This document shows positions 19,582-28,766 of a DNA stretch of 64,000 bases, piece after piece; the first letter of the stretch is position 1; each line of letters opens with the position of its first letter. Origin of the DNA: CAVWUA01 sp963758025 (lineage in GTDB: Bacteria > Planctomycetota > Planctomycetia > Isosphaerales > Isosphaeraceae); contig CAVWUA010000006.1 of NCBI GenBank assembly GCA_963758025.1, positions 992,001 through 1,056,000 of the forward strand. Reading direction: 5' to 3'. The notes under the pieces are model-generated. The model was given only the letters and a program-made list of their open reading frames with translations, made no database searches and was not told the origin of the DNA. Made by a program: the position numbers and the translations under genes.

Positions 19582-20064
19582 ATGCGCATCTACTTCGCGG
19601 GACCGCTGTTCACTCAGGCCGAGCGCGCCTGGAACCGCCAGATCGCCGACGCTCTGGCCGAGGCCGGGCACGCGGTCTTCCTGCCGCAGACGGAGGTTCA
19701 GGCGATCGAGACGCTGGAGGCTGACGCCATTTTCCGCGTCGATGTCGATGGTGTCCGCGCGGCGGAGGTCGTCGTCGCCGTGCTCGACGGCGCCGACCCG
19801 GACAGCGGCACGTGCTTCGAATGTGGCGTGGCCTACGCGCTGGGCATCCCGATTGTTGCCGTACGGACCGACTTCCGGGGTGGTGGCGATGCTTTGCCCG
19901 GCCAGCACCTGGCGACGATCAACCTGATGCTCTCTCAGGCCACCACCGCGATCGTCCACCAGGCGGACCCGACCGGCGCGACCGAGTCGGTGACCGAGGT
20001 CCTGATCCGCACGCTCGCCGATCTGCCAAGCCCCCCACCCCGGCTCGAACGCCAGCCGGGCTGA
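19582..20064 (+). CDS. Nucleoside 2-deoxyribosyltransferase
   Basis: The start at 19582 gives MRIYFAGPLFTQAERAWNRQ, the characteristic N-terminus of the family. Later conserved elements are AVFLPQTE, VVVAVLDGADPDSGTCFECG (with the D-x-G-T...E catalytic region) and VRTDFRG. The length of 160 residues is normal. The enzyme swaps the base on 2'-deoxyribonucleosides or hydrolyses them, in the cytoplasm, for nucleotide salvage. It is a single gene with no obvious operon partner; the tandem palindromes sit directly upstream. Confidence 0.9.
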   Translation: MRIYFAGPLFTQAERAWNRQIADALAEAGHAVFLPQTEVQAIETLEADAIFRVDVDGVRAAEVVVAVLDGADPDSGTCFECGVAYALGIPIVAVRTDFRGGGDALPGQHLATINLMLSQATTAIVHQADPTGATESVTEVLIRTLADLPSPPPRLERQPG

Positions 20065-20158
20065 ATCAAAACGCGGAGCCGGTTCTTGACGGGCACCGCC
20101 CGCTCTGCCACGATATGCACCCGGCTCGGCACTCAATCTTTAGAAACGACGACCCCAC

Positions 20159-20605
20159 GTGCGACTTGCCCCGCCTCATCGATGGCTTTCGCGTGTCGTT
20201 CCGGTGGCATTATGGATGCTCGCCGGAGTGGTGGTGACGGACTGCGCGTCGGCCGCGAGCATGCGCCTCGCTCACCGAGATCACCCCAAGGATTGCCGTT
20301 GCGCCGAGGCCTGCCGGGGGGCGGCCTGCTGCTGCGGCCCGAAGACGCGGCCTCCGGCCTCGGCCGATCCGGACCCGGTGGAGTCGGCAACGTCCGGCCC
20401 CTGTCTGGCCGTCCTGCCGTGCGGCCTGCCGGAGTCACCGTTGTCCTTGTCGAGCGTTCACGACGCCCGCTCGGCCTTCTCCGTGTCCTCGTTGACGTTC
20501 GGCCGCGTTCCCCTCGCCGTTGAGTGGCTCGGGCCTCCCCGATCGGATCGAGCCATCGCATCCCATTCCCTGCCGTTGATCGACCCTCCTGAAGTGCGAA
20601 TCTGA
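20159..20605 (+). CDS. Secreted Cys-rich hypothetical protein
   Basis: Translation from GTG 20159 gives a 148-residue protein with a signal peptide (VVPVALWMLAGVVVTDCASA). A short mature region has a cysteine cluster, CRCAEACRGAACCCG, and a further Cys pair later. The start codon lacks a clear ribosome-binding site and no homologous family comes to mind. It precedes the DUF1559 gene by about 190 bp on the same strand. It could bind metal or form disulphides outside the cytoplasm. The call rests on the signal peptide and codon use only. Confidence 0.5.
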   Translation: MRLAPPHRWLSRVVPVALWMLAGVVVTDCASAASMRLAHRDHPKDCRCAEACRGAACCCGPKTRPPASADPDPVESATSGPCLAVLPCGLPESPLSLSSVHDARSAFSVSSLTFGRVPLAVEWLGPPRSDRAIASHSLPLIDPPEVRI

Positions 20606-20793
20606 CCTCTCGGGTCTTGCCCGATCGCGGACGGACCGGCCGGCCCTCGCGCTGCGCCGTGTCATCGAGGTTCGCCGCGACGCCATTCACGTTCTATCGT
20701 TTCGACACGGTCAGATCATCGCACAAGGATGCGACCGCTGCCTGTCCGTCGTTCGACGACGGCCCCGGCGATCGCTCACGTGGAGGAGTCATC

Positions 20794-21810
20794 ATGCGCC
20801 GTCGCGGATTCACCTTGATCGAGCTTCTGGTTGTCATCGCCATCATCGGCGTCCTGATCGCCCTGCTTCTGCCGGCCGTCCAGGCGGCACGCGAGGCGGC
20901 ACGCCGCTCTCAGTGCACAAACAACCTGAAACAGCTTGGCATCTCCCTGCACAATTACGATGCGACGTGGACCTCTTTCCCCGTCGGCTTTCTCTATCCC
21001 CAGAACGGCACGACGGCGCCCGGCATCCCGGCGCTCCACTATCGCTGGTCGGTCCTGGCACAGTTGACGCCGTATCTGGAGCAGTCGAACGTCTATAACG
21101 CGTTGAACATGAACTGGCCGCTGTTCGCCGGGCCGGGGGGCTCCTACGGAATTGGTGCCTGGCAGTTCTTCCCGGTAAATCAGACGGTCCGGGGGACGGT
21201 GGTTAACCTGTTCCTCTGCCCGAGCGATGGCAGCTCGCGGCCCGACCCGAACTCCGGGCCGAGCAACTACGTCTTCTGCACGGGTGACGGTGTCAACAGC
21301 GGCGACGCCACGAACGCCCGGGGGACCTTTATCCTGGAATATCCCCAGTCCATCGCCTCGATCACCGACGGGTCGAGTAACACGGTGGCAGCCTCCGAAC
21401 AACTGCTCGGTCAGGCAGGGCCGTCCTCGCAGTCGTCGGCGACCCCATTACCGATGGACGTGCGCCGGGCGATCGCGCGCTCGAGTTCCGTGCCTTTGAC
21501 CGATGCCTCGTGCATGGCCGCCGGAAGCGGTTGGCGATTCGACAAAGGAAACGGGTGGTGGGACGGCGACTATCGCAACACACTTTACAATCACTACCTG
21601 ACGCCGAACTCCAAGCAATACGACTGCCTCGGCCCCTCCGTGCCCCACAACCCCGCATGGAAAGCCGCCCGCAGCCACCATAGCGGCGGCGTGAACGTGC
21701 TGTTCTGTGACGGTCACGTCGGGTTCGTGAAAGATTCGATCTCGGCGGTGGCCTGGCGGTCCCTTTCCACCCGCGCGGGAGGTGAGGTGCTGTCGGCCAG
21801 CGAATATTGA
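20794..21810 (+). CDS. DUF1559 domain protein with prepilin-type N-terminal cleavage/methylation motif
   Basis: The start at 20794 follows GGAGGAG. The N-terminus MRRRGFTLIELLVVIAIIGV is a type IV prepilin signal with cleavage before F and Glu at position +5. Then LPAVQAAREAARRSQCTNN and LKQLGISLHNY mark the DUF1559 family, which is heavily amplified in planctomycetes. The end, HSGGVNVLFCDGHVGFVKDSIS, is the typical 'H-x-G-G-x-N-x-x-x-x-D-G-H-V' tail. At 338 residues it is normal for the family. It is probably an extracytoplasmic pseudopilin-like fibre or surface protein; the function is unknown. Confidence 0.93.
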   Translation: MRRRGFTLIELLVVIAIIGVLIALLLPAVQAAREAARRSQCTNNLKQLGISLHNYDATWTSFPVGFLYPQNGTTAPGIPALHYRWSVLAQLTPYLEQSNVYNALNMNWPLFAGPGGSYGIGAWQFFPVNQTVRGTVVNLFLCPSDGSSRPDPNSGPSNYVFCTGDGVNSGDATNARGTFILEYPQSIASITDGSSNTVAASEQLLGQAGPSSQSSATPLPMDVRRAIARSSSVPLTDASCMAAGSGWRFDKGNGWWDGDYRNTLYNHYLTPNSKQYDCLGPSVPHNPAWKAARSHHSGGVNVLFCDGHVGFVKDSISAVAWRSLSTRAGGEVLSASEY

Positions 21811-21853
21811 TCGATCGCACACCCGACACCCGCGCGGGTGTCGGGGACCAAGT

Positions 21854-22705
21854 TCAGCGGGCCGTGGCGTCCGAGCGGGCCGTCCAGGAGACGGAAGTGG
21901 CCTGCTCGATCTGCCCGTTCGTCTCGTTCTGGGCGAAGACGGCCACGCCGCTACGGGCGGGGTCGGCGTCCGTGGGGAGAGTGATCGGAACCTCCAGCGT
22001 CACCGGCTTGTCGGTGGTCGGACGGGCGACCTGCACCTGGAGTTGGCGGACGACGTAGCGGCCGTTGTACGTCTTTCCGGCCAGCTCACCCGCGGCCACC
22101 TCCGTCCGGAGACCGTCCTCGAACGTGGCGATGCCCATCAGGACCTCACGGCCAGAGGCCTGGGGCGTCCGGGCCTCGACGGTCACGGTCAAGGTTTTCC
22201 GGCGCGGGTCCTTGGTTGTGCCGTCGAGGTTCAGACCGAGGTCGATCTCCGGCGACTCGCGCAGCACCCGGTCGAGGGCCGCCTTGACCTTGGTCCGATC
22301 CGCGTCCTTGGTCGAACCGAGTTGGGGATACGTGCCATCGACGATGAGCATCGGCGTGAAATAGAGATATTCCGGCTTGCCGAGCTTGTGCTTCTCATTA
22401 TAAATCCGGCTGTATTCCCACTCACGGCGGCTGAATAGCGGGTCGGAGAAGGGGTCCTTCCACGGGTCGTTGAAGTAATCGACATGGAAGACCAGCGGAA
22501 TCGCCCGATCGGGACCATAGCCCATGCCGGGCAATTCCCCCAGCAGTGACTCCGCCGCGGGGCACATGTTGCATCCCTGGGAGACGAACAACTCGATGAG
22601 CGCCACCTTGCGCGGGGCCTTGGCCGGTGGCTTGCCCGAGGCGTCCTCCGCGACGAAAAGGCTCGCGAGGACCAGGGCCACGCCGAGGAGCCTTGGCAGG
22701 TGCAT
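21854..22705 (-). CDS. DUF1223 domain protein, secreted thioredoxin-like
   Basis: The 283-residue product has a signal peptide (MHLPRLLGVALVLASLFVA...). It then has the DUF1223 signature ALIELFVSQGCNMCPAAESL with a thioredoxin-like CxxC (CNMC), followed by FHVDYFNDPWKDPFSDP and TPMLIVDG, as in family members. It probably acts in the periplasm in thiol-disulphide chemistry, though a substrate is not known. The end of the gene lies about 40 bp from the end of the convergent DUF1559 gene. Confidence 0.88.
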   Translation of the reverse strand: MHLPRLLGVALVLASLFVAEDASGKPPAKAPRKVALIELFVSQGCNMCPAAESLLGELPGMGYGPDRAIPLVFHVDYFNDPWKDPFSDPLFSRREWEYSRIYNEKHKLGKPEYLYFTPMLIVDGTYPQLGSTKDADRTKVKAALDRVLRESPEIDLGLNLDGTTKDPRRKTLTVTVEARTPQASGREVLMGIATFEDGLRTEVAAGELAGKTYNGRYVVRQLQVQVARPTTDKPVTLEVPITLPTDADPARSGVAVFAQNETNGQIEQATSVSWTARSDATAR

Positions 22706-22995
22706 GTTCAGTCTCCAACAGGAAGGGGGGTGGAACCGTTCCGGTCATCCTGAAACCCGAGGCCGTCGCAACGCCATTGAGGACGACGGAACGGAGCGAA
22801 CTATTCACGCCGACAGGCCCGAGTGGAGTCTCGCGCTCGGACTGAAAATCGAAAAAGATGGTTGTGCAAATTAGATCGAGAACCTTATCCTGTTCCCCAA
22901 GAAGATTGCATCTTGCGCATCTTGACTATCTTCCGAGCTGGCAAGAGATCCTTCGAAACGCACCGACGAGCACCCCTGTTCCTGGAGTCTGCACC

Positions 22996-23373
22996 ATGCG
23001 ACGTCACCTCTTGATCGCGTCCCTGGCGGGCCTGTTCGGCGTTCTGTCCCTCAGCAGCGCCTCGGAGGCATGCTGCCACAAGAAGCGGGCGGCGTGTCCG
23101 CCGACGCCCTGCGTCCAGCCGGTTCCTTGCCCGCCGCCGGCCCCGGTGGCATGCTGCGAGCCCGCCCCGAAGAAGCAAGGCTGCGGCCATCGTTTCAAGC
23201 TCTTTGGCCACAAGAATCGCTGCCACGCCCCCGAACCGGTCTGCGCGGCCCCGGCCCCTTGCGGCTATGCGGCCCCGATGGTGTCCTACGCTCCGGTTCC
23301 CTCGATGCAGGCGTATCCCGCGGCGCAGTCCTATCCCGCGGCCCAGGGGATGCCCTACGTGCCCGGTAAGTGA
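22996..23373 (+). CDS. Secreted Cys/Pro-rich small protein
   Basis: Translation from ATG 22996 gives 125 residues with a signal peptide (MRRHLLIASLAGLFGVLSLS). A mature part follows that is rich in Cys, Pro and Ala, including ACCHKKRAACPPTPC and repeated CxPxP units, then KRFKLFGHKNRC-like basic patches and a C-terminal AYPAAQSYPAAQGMPYVPGK repeat. The composition suggests a disulphide-linked cell-surface or envelope protein of a type common in planctomycetes. A strong hairpin follows the gene. No enzymatic motif is visible. Confidence 0.65.
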   Translation: MRRHLLIASLAGLFGVLSLSSASEACCHKKRAACPPTPCVQPVPCPPPAPVACCEPAPKKQGCGHRFKLFGHKNRCHAPEPVCAAPAPCGYAAPMVSYAPVPSMQAYPAAQSYPAAQGMPYVPGK

Positions 23374-23411
23374 GCTGCGGATCGCACCCAACTTGACCGG
23401 AACAACGATGA

Positions 23412-23443
23412 CCCGCCGACTCACGATCTCCGGAGTCGGCGGG
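23412..23443. terminator. Bidirectional terminator-like hairpin
   Basis: A perfect 11-bp inverted repeat, CCCGCCGACTC 23412-23422 and GAGTCGGCGGG 23433-23443, with a 10-nt loop, lies between the ends of two convergent genes. There is no T tract, so termination could be hairpin-assisted or factor-dependent. Confidence 0.6.
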
Positions 23444-23487
23444 CCATGTCGTGGGGGGAAAGGGGAAGGAGGGGGGCTCCTCGCGTC

Positions 23488-24777
23488 TCAGGCAAATAGA
23501 CCCGGAATGGTCTGGCCACCATCGACGATCTTGATCGGGCGGCCTTGCGGGCTCATGTTTTCCTTCTTCGGGTCGATCTTGAGGGCATGGCAGAAGCTCG
23601 TCAGCAGGTCGTTGACGGCGACCGGCTGATCCTTGACCTCGGTGCCGTCGGGGGACGAGCTGCCGATGACCTGGCCGCCCCGGATGCCGCCGCCGGCCAG
23701 CGCGACGTTGAAGACCCGGGGGAAGTGGTCGCGGCCGGCGTTCGGGTTGATCCTCGGCGTGCGGCCGAACTCGCCCATCCAGACGACCAGCGTCCGGTCG
23801 AGCATCCCACGCTGCTTGAGGTCGGTGACGAGACTGGCGAGGGCGGGATCGACCTGCGAGGCCAGCTGGCCGACGCGCTCGTGGTTCTGCTGGTGGGTGT
23901 CCCAGCCGTTGGAGCGGACCTCGACGAACGTGACGCCGGTCTCGACCAGCCGGCGGGCGAGCAGGCATCCCTGGCCGAACGGGTTGCGGCCGTAGGCGTC
24001 GCGGAGGGCGGAATCCTCGTCCTCCAGGTCGAACGCCGACATCCGGGGCGAGAGGACCATGCCGGCCGTCTGCTGGTAAACGGCCTTGTGATCGCGGACG
24101 CGATCGGCCCCCCCTCGGCTGCCGAAGCCGGCCCGCTCCAGGCCCTCCAGCAGGCCCATGCGGCGGTTGAACCGGTCGCTGCTGACGGTCGGGGTGGCGT
24201 TGCGCGGCGGCTCGTTGGGGTTCTGCACCAGGAACGGCTCGTAGGCCACGCCGAGCATCCCCGCGCCGACGGTCGGCCCGCCGATGTTGACGATATGCGG
24301 CAGGTCGAAGTTCGGGTCGCCCAGCTCGGCGGCGACGTTGCAGCCGAAGCCCGGGTGCTTGACCGAGCCGGTCGGGGCGTAGCCGGTGTGGAGCTGGTAG
24401 GTCGCCCGCTGGTGGTTCCCCTCCCGGTTGGTCATCGAGCGGATCAGGGCGATGTCGCCCATCGCCGCGGCGGTCTTCTCCCAGCCGGCGGCGATCTGGA
24501 TGCCCGGGACGGCGGTATCGATCACCTTCGTCTCGCCGCCGTTGGGATGGTCCGGCTTCGGGTCGAAGGTCTCGAACTGGCTCGGGCCGCCGGCCATCCA
24601 GAGGAGGATGCAGGCCATCTGCCGCTTCCGCAGTTCCTCGGCCTGGAGGGCCATCAGGTCGGTGAAGCTCAGGGCCGAGAGCCCCGCCGCTCCCAGGCCG
24701 ACGCCGCGGAGGAACCCCCGGCGGCTGAGCACCCCCCGGCCATCCATCGCCACCTTCACGATGGTCGTCTCGGTCAT
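23488..24777 (-). CDS. DUF1501 domain protein
   Basis: The intact 429-residue product has a twin-arginine-type N-terminus (LSRRGFLRGVGLGAAGLSAL), then CILLWMAGGPSQFETFDPKP, typical of DUF1501. Further family blocks are RSMTNREGNHQRATYQLHTG, VRSNGWDTHQQN and the alkaline-phosphatase-like VVWMGEFGRTPR. The domain is related to sulfatase/phosphatase folds and occurs almost always beside DUF1549/DUF1553 proteins in planctomycetes, as here (75 bp downstream of that gene, same strand). It is probably secreted by Tat. The biochemical activity is unknown. Confidence 0.93.
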   Translation of the reverse strand: MTETTIVKVAMDGRGVLSRRGFLRGVGLGAAGLSALSFTDLMALQAEELRKRQMACILLWMAGGPSQFETFDPKPDHPNGGETKVIDTAVPGIQIAAGWEKTAAAMGDIALIRSMTNREGNHQRATYQLHTGYAPTGSVKHPGFGCNVAAELGDPNFDLPHIVNIGGPTVGAGMLGVAYEPFLVQNPNEPPRNATPTVSSDRFNRRMGLLEGLERAGFGSRGGADRVRDHKAVYQQTAGMVLSPRMSAFDLEDEDSALRDAYGRNPFGQGCLLARRLVETGVTFVEVRSNGWDTHQQNHERVGQLASQVDPALASLVTDLKQRGMLDRTLVVWMGEFGRTPRINPNAGRDHFPRVFNVALAGGGIRGGQVIGSSSPDGTEVKDQPVAVNDLLTSFCHALKIDPKKENMSPQGRPIKIVDGGQTIPGLFA

Positions 24778-24852
24778 TGCGGTCGTCCTGTATGCTGGGT
24801 GTCGCGGTATCCGCGCTTTTTCTGTATTTCTGTCTTTGGATCGTTGATCGAA

Positions 24853-26673
24853 TCAGCGGCGGCTGATGAACTCGGTCGAGTTGATCAGGCTCCAGAGGAT
24901 GTCCTCGAACGCCTCGCGGCGGTCGCCGAGATCGGCGATGTACTGGCGGCAGATCGCCCGTTCCTCATCGGTCGGCGCCCGGGAGAGCACCCGCAGGTAG
25001 AGGGCCTCGAGCGCCTGGGGGTCGTCGGTGTTCTGGGCGAGGATCGCGCCGAGGACCGATCCCGGCCGGGCCTTCATCGCCTGCTCAAGCTGCGGGCTGT
25101 TCATCAGGAAGAGCGACTGCGGGATCGTGCTGATGACGTCGGAGCTGGGGGTCGAGGGATCGACGCCGAAGAGGAAGTTGAACAGGAACCGCGGGTTCTG
25201 CCGAGCGATCGCGCGAGCCGCCGCGGCAAGTCCCTGCTGGCCTCGGCGCCCTCGGGCCGCCGGGACCGCCCGGGTTGAAGCCGATGGCCTGGCGCCAGAA
25301 CGTCGAAGATCTGGTCGGCGCGGAGCTGGCTCGGGCAGTTGGCCGCGAACGGCGTCCGGCCCGCTTCGGATTCGGTCGAGCGGGCCTCGCGCTGGTAGGC
25401 GTTTGTGTTGAGGATCGTCCGAAAGAGCCACTGGATGTCGTAGCCGCCTTGCTGGAACTGCGAGGCCAGGGCGTCCAGCACCTCGTCGTTCTGGGCCTCG
25501 CGGGTCGGGCCGAGGTCATCGACCGGGTTGTAGAACCCTTCGCCCAGGAGGGCCGTCCAGACCCGGTTGACGAACGCGCGGGCGAACCAGGGGTTGTCCT
25601 GCCCGGTGACGAACGACGCCGCCAGCTCCCGGCGCTGCTGGGCCGTGAGGACCTTCGGCACCGGGGTCTCGGAGGTGGCCAGGAAGAATTGGGGATCGAC
25701 CGGGATCTGGCGGCTCGGGTCCTCCAGGTCGGGCATCCGGTAACTCGGCGCGGCCCAGGGTCACGACCTCGGGCGGCACCATGACCCCTCGGCGACGGGC
25801 GCGGGGGCCGTCGAAGAAGGCGGCGAACTGGTGGAACTGCGCGCGGGTCCAGGAGTCGCTCGGGTGGTCGTGGCACTGGGCGCACTGGATCTGCACGCCC
25901 ATGAAGATCCGCGAGACCTCACCGGCGACCTCGACCGCCGGAATGCGCTGCTGGTCGGCGTGCGAGAGCAGGAAGGCAACCGCGCCGTTCTCCTCGCTGG
26001 TCCCGTTGGCGGTGATGAGGTCGGTGGCGATGGCGTCCCAGGGGCGGTTCTGGTTGAACTGCGCGGCGAGCCAGGTTTCCAGGTCGTCGTAGCCGATCAG
26101 CCGCACAACCTGGTTCGTGGCGTGGTAGGAGATGACGTCGCGCCAGTAGCGCGCCCAGTTGGCGCCGTAGTCGGGGCTATCGAGCAGGCGGTCGATGAGC
26201 TTGGCCCGCTTGTTCTTGTCGGTGTTCTGGACGAACGCGCGGACCTGCTCCGGGGTCGGCGGCTTGCCGATGACGTCCAGCGAGACGCGGCGGAGGAACT
26301 CCTCGTCGGAGGTCACGCGGGCGGGCATGGCCTTCGATTCGGCCAGCGCTCGGTCGAGCATCGCGTCGATCCGCGACGCCGTGAGGGCCGGAGCCGTGAC
26401 CGACCGTTCGGGCCGGTTCAGCGTTTTCAAGACGCCATCCAGGCCCTTGGCGTTCTGGCGGATCGCCTCGGCTTCTTCCTTCTGGACCGCCTCGGCCAGG
26501 TCCTGGAACGCCCGGAAGACCGCGCGGGCGTCGAACGACTCTTGCCGCGCCTCGGGTTCCGGCCCGGCCGCTCCGGCCGTCGTCGTCAGGACAACACCCG
26601 AGCCGAGTGCCAGACCCGCCGCGAGACGGAGGCCCCATCGCGCGCGGCGCTTGTGGAGATCCACCATCGCCAT
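24853..26673 (-). CDS. DUF1549/DUF1553 (PSCyt) domain protein; frameshifted
   Basis: The N-terminus MAMVDLHKRRARWGLRLAAG is a signal peptide. DUF1549 follows (DEEFLRRVSLDVIGKPPTPE, YWRDVISYHATNQVVRLIGY), with the CxxCH-type motif QIQCAQCHDHPSD. DUF1553 blocks come next, DNPWFARAFVNRVWTALLGE and YDIQWLFRTILNTNAYQRE, and the end is LYLRVLSRAPTDEERAICRQ...SLINSTEFISRR. The frame breaks three times (near 25750, 25300 and 25225), all as +1. ATG at 26667 may be the true start since AAAGGACGG is better spaced to it. It is probably exported and works with the adjacent DUF1501 protein, possibly in polymer attack or electron transfer. Confidence 0.85.
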
Positions 26674-26801
26674 ACCGTCCTTTCACAACAACACCATGGG
26701 GCGGGTCCAGCGGATCGTCGGACCTCCACGCCTCTCTTCCCAGGTAAACCCCGGATCTCGGCCAGAGTTTCGCGGAAAGACACGAGATTTGTGTTGTTGC
26801 C

Positions 26802-27131
26802 TCAGACGGGCCGGACGGACTGGATGGTCAGGACCATCAGGATGAGCACGACCAGGCTCACGCCGAGCAGAAGCCCCGACGGCATGAACTTGCGGGTCTT
26901 CGAGAGCCGGATCGCGAAGACCACCAGCATGGCGACCGCCAGCAACGCCCCGAGATAAAACCCGAAGACGGTCAGGAAACTCAGGAACAGCGCCAGCAGC
27001 GCCACCGCCGCGCTGGCCAGGCCCGCGATCAGCGACGGCTTGCTCCCCGCCTTGACGTACCCCATCGCGCCGCCGCCCCCCAGGAGCAGAGCATAGACGG
27101 TCAGGACGATCCAGCCGACGGTCGGGGTCAT
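26802..27131 (-). CDS. TMEM14/UPF0136 family small membrane protein
   Basis: The 109-residue product has four closely spaced hydrophobic helices with glycine-rich motifs (LLLGGGGAMGYVKAGSKPSL, GLASAAVALLALFLSF, LGALLAVAMLVVFAIR, and KTRKFMPSGLLLGVSLVVLI). This is the pattern of the TMEM14 family. The short, fully helical design suggests a small inner-membrane protein, with no enzyme motif. It lies between the DUF1549 gene and a 37-residue ORF on the same strand. Eukaryotic relatives are linked to haem and fatty-acid export from mitochondria; for bacteria the role is unknown. Confidence 0.8.
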   Translation of the reverse strand: MTPTVGWIVLTVYALLLGGGGAMGYVKAGSKPSLIAGLASAAVALLALFLSFLTVFGFYLGALLAVAMLVVFAIRLSKTRKFMPSGLLLGVSLVVLILMVLTIQSVRPV

Positions 27132-27167
27132 GGTCGAGATCTCGGTCGTGTGTCGGTCAAGCCGTGG

Positions 27168-27281
27168 TCAGAACGCGCCCTTGACCCAGAGATAGGAGAG
27201 CACGCACAGGAGCGGCAGGCCGACAAAGACCATGCCATACGCCAGGAGCACCGTGAGGGGTCGATCAGGCCAGCGGAACAT
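27168..27281 (-). CDS. Putative 37-residue membrane peptide
   Basis: A start at 27281 gives MFRWPDRPLTVLLAYGMVF followed by VGLPLLCVLSYLWVKGAF, a single hydrophobic helix with a charged N-terminal part. It ends 37 bp before the TMEM14 gene on the same strand. The ribosome-binding site is poor (AAGAAG about 12 bp upstream). A longer form from 27359 is possible. The evidence is only the hydrophobicity and the position. Confidence 0.4.
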   Translation of the reverse strand: MFRWPDRPLTVLLAYGMVFVGLPLLCVLSYLWVKGAF

Positions 27282-27472
27282 GGGGCGAGAGAGCTTCTTC
27301 GGGGAAATCGGAAACCAGGGTCCTCGGGACGACTCCCACTGTAGAAGGACAGGCGGCACTCGTCAACGTCCCAGTCCGGGCATTGACGATCGGCCCTCGG
27401 CTGTCTATGTCAAATCCAGAAGTGGTGCTTGTTTCCGTTGCATCGATTCCTCCCGTCGCGAGGTGTATTCCC

Positions 27473-28164
27473 ATGCGAGCTTCCCTGTTCTCTCTCGCCG
27501 CGCTGGTGGCCCTCTCCGGCGCGAACCTCCGGGCCGAGGAGCCCGAGCCGTCGCGTCCACCGGCCCATCCCGACGTGGAGCCAAAGGCCGCCGATGCCGA
27601 CGCGCCGCTGGCCGAAGGGTTTCCCGACGCGACCCGGCCGGGGCAGATCGAGGTGAAGCGTTACCCGGCCTACCGCAGCGCGGTGGCGCAGGGGAAGGAC
27701 ATGACGATCGACTCGGGCGATTTCCTCTTCTTTTCCCTGTTCAACCACATCCAGAAGAACCACGTCGAGATGACCGCGCCAGTGATCAACACCTACAGGA
27801 CACCCGGCATGATCGCCGACCCGAAGGTCCGGGGCGAGGTCTCGATGGAGTTCGTGTATCGGACACTGAAGCAGGGCGAGGCCGGTCGGGACAACGCGGT
27901 GGTCGAGGTGGTGGATCATCCCCCCGGGCAGTATGTCTGCCTGGGCGTTCAGGGAGAGATGGACGACGCCCGGATGCGGGCGGCCCTGGACCGACTGCAC
28001 CATGGCTCGACGAGCGGAAGGCGGAGTGGATCCCCGCTGGTCCGCCTCGACGGCTCGGCTACCACGGTCCGATGACCCCGACCGCCCAGCGACTCTGGGA
28101 GGTCCAGATTCCGGTCCAGCCCGCCGCGAAGGAGAAGCCGCCCGAGGAAGATCCTCAGCCTTGA
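27473..28164 (+). CDS. SOUL-family haem-binding protein, secreted; frameshifted near the C-terminus
   Basis: The start at 27473 (AGGTG ribosome-binding site) gives a signal peptide, MRASLFSLAALVALSGANLR, and then the SOUL/HBP fold with IEVKRYPAYRSAVAQG, FFSLFNHIQKNHVEMTAPVI and MEFVYRTLKQGE. The last part breaks near 28003 (CACCATGG, probably one base missing), after which WLDERKAEWIPAGPPRRLGY, then GPMTPTAQRLWEVQIPV, continue the family's C-terminal motif. The expected length is about 230 residues. It may bind tetrapyrroles outside the cytoplasm. The gene is monocistronic, divergent from the small membrane genes. Confidence 0.82.
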
Positions 28165-28766
28165 AATCGGGTATCTGACGCGACCTAAAGACCAGGTTCG
28201 CATGAACTTCCGACCATTCCTGGCCTGGCTTCGATTTGTAAATCGAGACTCCCCGCCGATCTCCACCTGGGTTCAAGGTGCCACGGGTTCGGTCAGGTCT
28301 CCCGGACCCGTGCGGGCCAACCCGTCGCGGCGAACGTCCCCCGGAATCGTCCATCGTGAGGGTTCTTGGGTTCGGTCGGCGCGGCGTGTGGAGGGGCCTG
28401 CATCCTTGGCCAGATCACCTCGTCCCTTCAGCCCGAACCCACGACGACCGAACCCAATCCCAACGTCGAAAAACAACGCAACTCGTGATCTCTTGCTAAT
28501 TTGCACCACGAATCCCGCTGGCTTCGTTTTGTAATTTTCGCGATGTCCCGCTCGTCTTCGCCGGTTCTTGACGATCGCTTGCATCAAGAATCCTGCTGGC
28601 TTCGTTTTGTGAATTTCGCAATATTCCGCTCGTCTTCGCCGGTTCTTGACGACCGCATCCGTATTGCCAGATTCAGCGCGGGCGACCGCGACGGCGCACG
28701 ATGCCATTATGGGAATCTCGTCGCGGAACCGGCCGCGATTCGCGCAATCCAGGAAGAAGAACCGGA
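28165..28766. other. Intergenic stretch with a tandem repeat
   Basis: About 600 bp lie between the SOUL gene and the end of the convergent methyltransferase gene. The only structure that I can point to is the two-unit tandem repeat at 28511-28656. Reverse-strand frames here reflect the repeat, not a gene. Confidence 0.5.
28511..28656. repeat. Tandem duplication, period 78 bp
   Basis: Two units starting at 28511 and 28589 share GCTGGCTTCGTTTTGT, then a variable AATTTCGCRATRTYCCGCTC-like part and CGTCTTCGCCGGTTCTTGAC. They differ at about eight positions. The second unit is cut short at 28656. Reverse-strand translation of the units gives a repeated KTKPAGF...VKNRRRRA peptide, but without a start or context. 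It is a simple tandem duplication of an intergenic element. Confidence 0.8.
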
